From NCBI GenBank assembly GCA_947579665.1, contig OX388352.1, forward strand, positions 36,946,216-37,010,215: a stretch of 64,000 bases of DNA, in the 5' to 3' direction. Positions 56,151-64,000 of this stretch are shown one piece after another. Origin of the DNA: Sympetrum striolatum. Its lineage: Eukaryota > Arthropoda > Insecta > Odonata > Libellulidae. A program made the position numbers and the translations under genes. Under the pieces are notes generated by a model, which saw only the letters and a program-made list of their open reading frames with translations, made no database searches and had not been told where the DNA came from. The stretch's first letter is position 1. Each line of letters opens with the position of its first letter.

Positions 56151-56770
56151 GTTCTTTTCCGTCCCCATTTCCCCTCAGCATCCGAAAGGTTGATTCGTCC
56201 AATCTGTTCCTTTATTTTTCCTGACTCCACATCATTTTCTCATCTTCCCCAGTCTTACTTCTTTGAACTGCAATCCCTTCTATTCCATCCTTCCAAGTTA
56301 TTCTTGATCTACCTCTTTTACGGCTTCCCATAAAGAATTTTGAGACACACGTTCTCAATTCCAAAATGCGAAATAAAGCATCTTATTTTTGTCCATTGCT
56401 TTCCCTACCAAATTTCTTATCGTAATAATGAGGGTTTTGCGTTTGCATCCCAGGTCTGAAAACTTCTTGCTCTTCTTCGAGACGATTCTCAGCAAGCTTT
56501 TATACAACTTTTCTCCAGTATCCTAGAGTGTAATTTTTAATTAACCGACAAAATACATACTACTCTGTAATTTTTACATTCCGTGTTATTTCCCTTTCTA
56601 AAATTGGTTCTATAATATTCATCTTCCAATCCTCTAGTATAGTCTTATTTTTGTTTTCTCGCATATCTTTGTATTAGTTTGTAGTATATTTTTCCTTCAA
56701 AAATTCCTTCGAAATTTCCTCAAACCCTTCTACTTTATCAATCCTTATCTGTTTTATCACTTACTGCACT
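56150..56770 (-). pseudogene. Non-LTR reverse transcriptase fragment, internally deleted
   Basis: Down the minus strand: EEISKEFLK and EDWKMNIIEPILERE (usual DW---II-PI-K), then SLLRIVSKKSKKFSD and MDKNKMLYFAF, the usual block before the first catalytic Asp, and then directly GSRKRGRSRITWKDGIEGIA, the C-terminal RGRPR-TW-DGIE block. The catalytic core between them is deleted. Stops and frameshifts are present. It is related in type to the 5.74 and 51.75 kb fragments. Confidence 0.75.
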
Positions 56771-56990
56771 AATTTTTGAGTTACCGTAAGATGATGAGTA
56801 TATATAATTTCTTACATCAAAAAAGCCTTCCAAAAGATTCGAGGAAGGGTAGAATACCTATGTTAAAAATGCTCATTTGGCTGAGTTTTGAGGAGATATT
56901 AGTACTTACTCCTAAATTAGCACAAAGATTTCACTGAAGAACACAAATTTCGTTGACTTCCATCTGACATTTAAAACCAAAGTGAAATCA
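56771..56990. other. No gene recognised
   Basis: Short AT-rich stretch between the reverse transcriptase fragment and P13. Confidence 0.4.
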
Positions 56991-57145
56991 TATATCATAC
57001 ACACCCTCCTTAATGTTTCAGGAAATAGACATCAACATCGTTCATGACCAATGTGAGCAGTGTTTTATCAAACTTTGAAGAAACAGGAGGTTATTGGAAG
57101 TGAGCTGCTACGCAGGGCACCTATGCACAAGGTACGAAAGAGCAA
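56991..57145 (+). repeat. P13, degenerate P module
   Basis: ATACACACCCTCCTTAATGT, TTCAGGAAATAGACATC, AACTTTGAAGAAACAGGAGG, CTATGCACAAGGTACGAAAG. The promoter-like block is lost. The splice-site-like end is kept (GT at 57132-57133). Confidence 0.55.
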
Positions 57146-57522
57146 TGCTAATTCTAGTAAATCTAGTAATTGTCAAAAGAGAAAATCACTTTGATCACTG
57201 TTATCACTACCAAGATAATATCTCAAAATGTTACTGAGACTTCATAGATGAATTGGCCAAAAACTGTTTAATGGCCTCTTTACGGATTTTTACAATCTAA
57301 GCTAGTAGAGTATGTTCTAGGATTCTCCAATAAAAGATAATATTATAATGTCAAGGATAGAATATTTGGGTTTTGACCATTTGAACGCAAATTTTATTCA
57401 CAAAAACTCTTGTATTATTTTTCGTTGTCACCAAATTTGCTCATCTATTATCTTATTCTTGCTACATGTATTTAAACTATAGTTGAAATGGTTAAAGAAA
57501 AAATAATGCGAATGTTTTCATA
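57146..57522. other. Post-exon repeat backbone, no gene
   Basis: It contains AATGTTACTGAGACTTCATAG, AAAAGATAATATTATAATG and GGTTTTGACCATTTGAACGC-like blocks, equivalent to 45.57-45.8 kb. Confidence 0.5.
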
Positions 57523-57570
57523 TTGAATCAATTCCATCTCTTGGTATTAATGTCTTTGTGTTACTCTGCT

Positions 57571-58385
57571 AGTAATGAAAATATCTTTCATCAAGAGATG
57601 CAGGTGGACTTAAATAAGCTGAAATATAGGTTTTTAGGTAGCTGTATGATATTGAGTAACAAAAAAATTGTAAAATTTAATCTGAGGTATGCTAGCTCTG
57701 ATCTAATTAAACTGTATTATAAGTGTACACAATGTTTTATTGATGTTAACTTCTGTAGTGAGTGTATACAGATTGAAAGAGTTAGCCGTATCAAATATCT
57801 TGGAATTAATATAGATGAACAACTGCACTGGAAAATCCATATCAATAAATTAAAATTAGAAATGTTATTTGTTATTAGAAAATTTTATTTATATTTAAGA
57901 TATCTATGTTCAGAGTCGGCAATGAAAACAGCGTAATATGCTTTCGTTAACTCACGATTGCAATACGGCATCGCGTGTTGGGGTGGAGCATACTACTCTA
58001 ATATTAATCACTTGGTTACAGCCCAAAAAAAGATAATTAGAATAATGTCGAGAGTCTCTGGTGCGACTCATACATTTCCTCTTTTCAATTACTTTGGTAT
58101 TCTACCTCTGAGGAATTTATTTATTGACAAAGTTTTAAGGATATTTTACAGACGTGGTGGTGAACAAAATGAGCTCATGAATTTCGAAATAAGCAAAATA
58201 TGCTGATTCCTAGGCCCAAGAAAGAAATTTATACACAATGTTACAATTATTTGGGACCAAAAATATTTAGTGTATTACCACCATTTCTGACTCAAGCAGC
58301 CACGAAAAGTAAATTTTGTAAAGAGCTTTGGATTTGGTTGTTACATCAGAGGGAGGTTGAGTATTTACTAAACATGGGAAAATAA
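57571..58385 (+). pseudogene. Non-LTR reverse transcriptase C-terminal pseudogene
   Basis: Blocks in order: CSECIQIERVSRIKYLGINI, DEQLHWKIHI, LQYGIACWGGAYYSNINHL, AQKKIIRIMSRV, LFNYFGILPLRNLFI, and then NYLGPKIFSVLPPFL in a shifted frame. This matches the region after the catalytic domain of jockey/CR1-like elements. An in-frame TAA at 57934-57936 and a frameshift near 58200 break it. The catalytic domain is absent. Confidence 0.88.
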
Positions 58386-58560
58386 GACTTGATTAAAGTC
58401 TCTGCATGTGTCCATATGCATGTGTCCATCACTTAAATTTTTTGTTTATAGCTCATTTCTGTTTGTTTCTTTTTTGTTTTTATTTTTATGCACCAGCAAA
58501 AATGTGTATATGTGTTGTATAAAGCCATGCAGCACAAATTGTTTATTTAGTGTGTGAGTC

Positions 58561-58595
58561 GGTCCCTAAATGGAGAAATTTTTCTCCAAGGGACC
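58561..58595 (+). repeat. 35-base stem-loop in the retrotransposon 3' UTR
   Basis: Outer stem GGTCCCT with AGGGACC (7 pairs), small internal loop, then inner stem GGAGAAA with TTTCTCC (7 pairs) around a TT loop. A structured 3' UTR of this kind can be the reverse transcriptase recognition element; that role is inference. Confidence 0.85.
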
Positions 58596-58754
58596 TAATA
58601 TTCCTTATTTTGTATATTCAATTGTATATTTTATGTCTTTTGTGTTTTTTTGTACAAGGAATAGAATTCTAATTCTAATGTATATATACATCATTCATAT
58701 ATGAATCCAGCAAAGATGACTTCCATTTATTTGGAACACTATTTAACAGAAGTT

Positions 58755-58850
58755 TTTATGTATACAATACCATTGACGAAAGGTTAGATTGAAGAAGAGA
58801 CTTTTCACTCTCAATCTTGCCTTTAATAAAAACCTTAATAATAATGTATT
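58755..58850 (+). repeat. S4 module
   Basis: CCATTGACGAAAGGTTAGAT, CTTTTCACTCTCAATCTTGC and AATAAAAACCTTAATAATAA match the S modules at 0.3, 12.25 and 52.57 kb. Confidence 0.6.
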
Positions 58851-59284
58851 AAATTTATATTTTCAAAACACAGTTTTGACTGACAAGTGAGATGAATACC
58901 ATAGCAAAACTTTCAAATCTGTCTTATCAATTTCATGTGGTCTATATCTATGAACCCGTCCTTTATTGGAGACAATTAGTAAAAATGTATGTTTTGAGAT
59001 TACAACTTCTTGAAATTGCAACTGAATAGAAAGTATCTCAAATTTCGTGCAATTAATTTTGCTGTACATATTTCTGCTTGTAATGCATAACATACGTTCC
59101 GAGTTCGTTCCCTCTCTGAATGTCCAGTGTAATTATACATTAGTTTAAATCTTGTTCTAAAATCTCTTTTTCTACGCGTATCAAATATTGATTCTGAGTT
59201 ACAATTCTTAGCGAAAATTAGCGAAATTACAAAAAGGAACAATTTATTTTTGAATGAGACACTTAAGAATTTTAAAAACCTCAT
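58851..59284. other. No gene recognised
   Basis: Two overlapping minus-strand frames (76 and 94 codons) have no recognisable domain. I do not call them genes. Confidence 0.4.
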
Positions 59285-59485
59285 GCCACATTATCTTGCC
59301 TACATTCTTTTAGGAAATGGATTCAAGCAGTAAAGGTGATTCCATGCGTTTACGACCACACTGATAGCAGACTTAGATCAACCTTCGGAAAAAGGGGACC
59401 CCACCATTGGGCTGCATTATAGGGGAGCGACCCTTTCTTCGCTTCGAAGTCATCCCTTCTCACTGCTGCTAAAGGTAGGAAAGAA
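59285..59485 (+). repeat. P14, exon-like part of a P module
   Basis: TTCTTTTAGGAAATGGATTC, TCCATGCGTTTACGACC, CTTAGATCAACCTTCGGAAA, CTTCGAAGTCATCCCTTCTC, CTGCTGCTAAAGGTAGGAAAG with GT at 59475-59476. The promoter-like block is absent. Confidence 0.65.
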
Positions 59486-60755
59486 CAATATTTTATTTGA
59501 ACGCGAGGACTTCATTTTTACAGCATTCATAACGTGAAAATTCCAAAAAGAAGTTAGCTAAGGCTTCATAGACGATGCCGTAAGAAACTATCAGCGCATT
59601 GTTTAAAAACCATATGCCGATCCTAAAATCGAAACTCGAAAAGTAATTCTCAGAAATTTACTTCGATTAAAAAAAATCATAAAAAAAGAATTTAGTTTTC
59701 GGTATTCGCTCATGCAAAGTAAAAATATTTCAAAGTTCATGTGATTAATTTTCCCTTAATCCCTTTCGGTCCAACACGTTCAAATGGAATCACATTGCTT
59801 TTTCGATTCTAGCATTCATTCACTTTGCCCACTGACTGAATTAGGGCTCGTAGACTGTAGTGTTTTATTCCAGGAGCAGGCTTCATGGTTCGCCCTTCAA
59901 TCAAACTTATCGATTTTTCGCTGTATATGAAGATATCCGTACTCAGGCTCGCGAGTTATCGTCAGGGTGTATCGATGAAACTTAACGTTGTTGAAATACT
60001 GTAGTAATTTTGACGACTATCAATTTTAAACCTTTTCAGTAACGTTCAGCATTGTATCACTATCGCCCCGGAGAATGCTTCTAATTTTTTTTTCGTTAAA
60101 TTTAGTATGATTCCATTTGGAAATTTTGAAATTAAAATGTTGGCTCTAGTTACGATTGAACGATTTAAAGATTTACTGCACAAACATAGCACCTGCAAAG
60201 TCTTTTCAGTAGAGGAAAATTAACTTTTTGCTACTTTTTCAAAATCTGGACCGGAAAGGGTTAAGAATGCTGCTTGAAAAAGCACAGAGGTCCCGCGGGA
60301 TGACGAAACGAGGCCGTTCTTTCAGCATCACCGGCTATTGGCTCTATTTTTCTCGTTTTAATGTATTGAGCAGAGAATTCATATCCTAAAGCCTAAAATG
60401 TAAGAGCGTTAGATAAAATTCTGTTTATAGAATAACACTGTACAACAAATCAAAATGTTTTCTGCCCTCTGAATCAGATTATGTGAGATTAATTATCTTT
60501 TATAAAGTGAATAAGAAACTATAAGGAAAATCTCTCCATCACGTACCAATTTACATAACCATAACATTCATTTTATTAATCGATAAACACATTGTTCTAT
60601 AAAGGTAGATTCAGCACAAATCTGGATAAAATAAAGATTCTCTAGCCGTAATTCGTAGAAGACAAACAACAAACTTGGTATAATCCACAAGTAAAACTTT
60701 AATATGTGACAGGTTTCAGCTTAATTCATCAAGTAGGAATATCAAAAATACAGTT
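59486..60755. other. Post-exon backbone and AT-rich sequence, no gene
   Basis: The start has TAGCTAAGGCTTCATAGACG and GCCGTAAGAAACTATCAG, as after other P copies. Beyond 59.7 kb I recognise nothing. Confidence 0.45.
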
Positions 60756-61100
60756 ACTTATATACAAACACTTTGGAGGGGAGGTTAAAGAGTGAGGAAA
60801 GATTGAGGAATACTACTTCATTGGTCGGGATTTTCAGCACATGTTATTTCTATAGTCTACAGAGCGTCTGTCTTCTTCCTTTTGTACTGTCTGTTTAGGA
60901 TATACATAGAAAAGGAACTTCTATGTCCGATTTCTCCCAAATGGGCTGTAAAAGCTGATGATTCAAGGTTCATCTAGCGAAGGCACCGTAAGTGATCTTG
61001 CAATTTTGTTTTGACCAAGTTACCTGTCTGGCTACAATAGGAAGCCGTGCAATCATCACATTTACGTTCGTAGACACCAGACATAGTGGAAGGATTCACC
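60756..61100 (-). pseudogene. Penelope-like GIY-YIG nuclease fragment
   Basis: The minus strand reads SGVYERKCDDCTASYCSQTG, then KTKLQDHLRCLR, a stop, then SAFTAHLGEIGHRSSF and MYILNRQYKRKKTDAL. The pattern GVY...C..C...Y-GQTG...H...FA-HL---GH is that of the C-terminal GIY-YIG endonuclease of Penelope-like elements. The second motif is YCSQTG where YIGQTG is expected, so the glycine is lost. Several stops are present. It is not functional. Confidence 0.72.
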
Positions 61101-61104
61101 TTAT

Positions 61105-61560
61105 CTTTACATTTACATTTACAATAGAAGCCCCCGAGCCGCATTAAGCCGTATGGCAGGGAGTGTGAAACACCAAATTACCTAAATAATTTTCATATTA
61201 GCGCACCTTATACTATCCGGAAAAAGAAACTAATAAAAGCCATCTGTTATCGCTATAATCTGGAAAAATTTTTTGTCGTCTGGCTGCTAATATCGCGTTC
61301 GCTGCGAGCTGGAATCACGACGTCGCGTATTTCGCCGTGTAAATCACTCTTTAAATATTTGTCGAATGATTTTTGCCAAAACTCAATTTTTCTTTTCTTA
61401 AGTTTGGAATCTTTGGTTTGGAATAAGGAACAATTAAGGTTAGAACGGGTATATAAAGCAGCATTTAAATTCTTCGGGATCCTGTTTGCTAAAACAGAAA
61501 ATATTTCCCTAAAATGGGAATTTCACCCATTTTAGTTTCAAATCCTCGGGAGGGGAAAGG
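61105..61560 (-). mobile_element. 3' end of a GATGTA-type non-LTR element
   Basis: On the minus strand, a decayed FLFPDSIRCAN block (compare SFFPRTIRDNN at 19.42 kb) is followed by CACTCCCTGCCATACGGC, GGCTCGGGGGCTTCTATTGT and an ATGTAAATGTAAATGTAAAG tail. The order and tail match the copies ending at 19545 and 27060. The 5' boundary is approximate. Confidence 0.6.
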
Positions 61561-61994
61561 GAGAGGAAAATGGAAGCGGAAGCAATTTTCCTCAATTTAT
61601 TCTTGACCAAATTGTCAACAAAACCAAATGGAAAGCCGAGTTCAAAGTTATTTTTTTATACTCTACAGTTCTTTAGCGAAATCCTGGGGAGAAAGATGAA
61701 TATTCAAAAGCCGATGAATTAGAGCCGATATTATCCGATGTTAGAAATCTTGCATTTAACGTTGCAGAAAGGAACCGAATAACTCATAACGAATAACGTG
61801 TTTCCTTATTCGTACCACTTGCAGATATTTGTAAATTCAGAAATATTTTGCTTTTAAAGGTATGAGTTTGAACATTTTACTTTCTGATTCTATTTATTAC
61901 TTCACACTGAACGAATTTAATAGTTTTAGTTACCGTGTAACTAACCATTTGAGCTGTATGAAATAAAATGTAAAAAGCGGTTCAATTTAGGGAA
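61561..61994. other. No gene recognised
   Basis: A purine-rich GGGAGGGGAAAGGGAGAGGA tract lies near 61550. Nothing else is seen. Confidence 0.4.
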
Positions 61995-62486
61995 CTATTC
62001 CCTACATTCTTCATCAATAGTCCATTCATTTGGTGGCTTAGGAATGAAAACTTTATGATCGTGAGGGACTGGTAGAATCGCTGATGGTAAGTTTGGATAC
62101 TTTATGGCATGCTTTGATATGGCAGAGAAACATTTTACACTGGTCAAACATAAATAGCAATCACTACTATGATCTTTTTGTTCTCGCCATACCATTTGAT
62201 TTCTGAATGATATAGATGTTCCCGTGCCCTTTAATCATTTTCTCAAATGGTTTTCATATGTGCCACTGCATATTTTAGGTGCCCAGGAGTTGTAAATGTC
62301 CACTTTACTCCTCGAGTACAAGTCATAAGCGTTTTTCACTAATGAAGTTAATCGGTGTCTTTGAGCTTTCACTGTGAACTCTTCGCATACGTAACAAAAC
62401 ATATCCAGATCATCTACATATTTTCGAGATGTTTTGAACACCAAAATATCAGAAATTTTCACAAAAACAGAAGCACAATACAGCAA
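61995..62486 (-). pseudogene. Repetitive two-zinc-motif protein of unknown function, one stop
   Basis: A single frame of about 164 codons is interrupted only by a TGA at 62235-62237, where the family usually has Trp. It reads DMFCYVCEEFTVKAQR, LVKNAYDLYSRSKVDIYNSW, APKICSG, then after the stop MVWREQKDHSSDCYLC and IKYPNLPSAILPVPH. The C-x2-C pairs (CYVC, CYLC) suggest zinc binding, and a third pair has decayed to CSGT. I recognise the pattern as an abundant, uncharacterised protein family in arthropod genomes. Its function is unknown and I do not assign one. The copy ends with a stop at 61995 and may be a mobile-element fragment. Confidence 0.6.
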
Positions 62487-62924
62487 ACACCGCCGTCAGC
62501 TGACATCTAAAGCTGTGAACTATTTTAAGAAAGTATCATATTTAGTTAAGAAATGACATCACTAGACAGTGCTGGAGGGATTTAGACTTTGATTTAGGTG
62601 TGATGAGGTGATGAGTGATTTATATTTAGGTTTAGGGTGAGTTAATTGGTTCCTAGGAGTAGATAGCAGCACTGTTATGACATGAGCAATGTATCAGCAG
62701 CATATTATCAGAATAAAATAAACCATAGGGAAAAATTATCAGTATCCTAAAATAATAATGTATCTAACGTGAAAAATAATAGAATCAAAATCCTGAATAA
62801 ACTGTACGTGATTGAGTAAAATGAAAAGGAGATTAGTAAATTAATTTCTAAATTGAGTCATAATAACCTGTTTTCATATAGAGGGCAAACCTTTTGTTGT
62901 ACAGTGATATCGAATACAGGCGTG
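62487..62924. other. No gene recognised
   Basis: AT-rich with a GGTGTGATGAGGTGATGAG stretch near 62600. Nothing that I can assign. Confidence 0.4.
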
Positions 62925-63105
62925 GAATTTTCAGTTACTAGAAACTTAAGGAAGGAGACAAGTAGAAACGTGAACTGTGTTTGAGTGAAACTTAGCGTCT
63001 GGAATTGCCATTTCGCGGCAAATTTTTATCCATAGGCTCCAAGAATCTCAACTATCATCATCGTCTTACTGCGATGATTTGTCGTTCCTGAAAGGTAAGT
63101 CAATG
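62925..63105 (+). repeat. Q3, exon-like module with 5' splice-site match
   Basis: TTTCAGTTACTAGAAACTTA, AGGAAGGAGACAAGTAG, GTGAACTGTGTTTGAG, GAATCTCAACTATCATC, CGTTCCTGAAAGGTAAGTCA with GT at 63095-63096. The upstream part matches Q2 closely and the end matches Q1 and Q2. Confidence 0.62.
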
Positions 63106-64000
63106 AATGTTTTCTTTTCCTACTTCTTATGCATGCTTATCTCATTTTTCTGAATTTAAGGAAAATAGTGCACAGTTAGAGTTTGCTTATTTAGATTTTA
63201 CTTCGAAATTCACAAAATAAAATTCTTTTCTCAGGATTGAACTTGAAGTATTGAATTGGTCAGAGGCAAATCAAAATTCTATTAATTCAAATAACACCTG
63301 GCTTGTTCCGACTGAAGATTGCGAATTGTGATAGGTATTCATTTGAATGCGTCCTTTTCAGTTTTTTGGACGAAAAATAGCCCAACGTTCGGATTAAACT
63401 GGGGAACAAAAATTTTGTTGGCTCAGAAGTGATACTTTTTTTGACTGAATTTCGGCCTACGAATCTAAACATTAATACAGTTTATCTCTATCACGTCAAT
63501 TTATTAAGATACGAAATACCTCCTCTTTATTTCAAAAGTGTTACAAAATGTGCATACTAAGGAAAAAATCACCAAACATTTAAATTTCACAGAGAAGAAC
63601 ATTATTCATACAAAGACTGTTAAGATTGTTTCGATGAAATGCTCATCTTTCATGATCTGATAATTCTATTGACCATTGAACACGTCGGCCTTAATCTTTT
63701 CAAGAGATGTGAGTTGAAAATGCCAAAATATCCTTTAACAGTCTCCTGCAGTTTGCAAAGCTTCAACCCTCGGTTACTCGCGCGGGCGTTGTGAACATCC
63801 CAGCATCTTTTCTAAGACACGACGTTTATAAAGCCTTTTTTGAATAATTGTAAAAAGAACTTTCTCAGATTTACCTCTTACGTTTTGTTTTTGGTATTTT
63901 TGAGGAGTAAACTGATTTTATACGATCAATTTTTGCAATTAATATACTAATTCAACGGTTTCAAAATTCACATTATTTTAAGGTATGTTATATTTTTCTT
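63106..64000. other. Right edge; post-Q repeat, no gene
   Basis: The first 250 bases parallel those after Q1. The remainder is AT-rich with no recognisable feature. Confidence 0.4.

Larger units (their letters stand above)
57523..58690 (+). mobile_element. 3' part of a second type of non-LTR retrotransposon
   Basis: A reverse transcriptase C-terminal region is followed by about 300 bases of 3' UTR with a strong hairpin, ending near ATTCTAATTCTAATG, which looks like a short simple-repeat tail. It differs from the GATGTA-tailed family at 18.8 kb in both protein and UTR. The 5' truncation point lies near 57.57 kb. Confidence 0.82.

Overview
The window is AT-rich eukaryotic DNA, most likely from an arthropod, probably an insect. 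The evidence is its transposons (piggyBac, mariner DD34D, pogo with a C-terminal PHD-type finger, Penelope-like and several non-LTR families) and compact 5' splice-site-like signals. I recognise no intact host protein-coding gene, rRNA or tRNA. The protein-like stretches I can identify are decayed mobile-element or virus-like genes. The species cannot be named from the sequence.

The backbone is a set of diverged non-coding modules that recur, mostly on the + strand, over nearly the whole window. Module P has a promoter-like block (CTGATTGG, then TGACGCAC) followed by an exon-like block ending in a 5' splice-site-like AAGGTAGGA. Module H has the conserved core CAACCGAAAACCTGTTGAG. Module Q is a second exon-like block ending in AAAGGTAAGTC. 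Modules R, S and T are further repeats. Around 38.0-47.5 kb P and H alternate as a tandem array of about 1.2 kb monomers, and within it a 2394 bp dimeric higher-order repeat is almost identical between copies. More diverged, transposon-interrupted copies flank it on both sides. This resembles a homogenised array inside older monomers. An array of non-coding transcription units or alternative first exons is my main candidate for something undescribed.

Layout: 0.3-3.1 kb, repeat split by a complete but dead piggyBac with TTAA duplications. 3.9-7.1 kb, duplicated block (partner at 29.9-31.3 kb) split by a non-LTR fragment. 6.9-15.2 kb, P/H/T repeats holding a pogo deletion derivative. 15.2-21.6 kb, P/H copies with a 3' retroelement fragment, a 175 bp MITE, a 5'-truncated non-LTR copy and a complete dead mariner. 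21.6-31.8 kb, Q1, a long 5'-truncated non-LTR copy, a Penelope-like fragment and R repeats. 31.8-37.8 kb, P5/H4, a 2 kb fold-back element and a second pogo element. 38.0-47.5 kb, the tandem array. 47.5-64 kb, Q2, R, S and T-rich non-LTR remnants, a large-DNA-element ORF remnant, a non-LTR 3' end with a strong 3' UTR hairpin, P13/P14, Penelope and other fragments, and Q3.

Several insertions are dated relative to the repeats because other module copies preserve the empty site. The backbone therefore predates most of the transposons.
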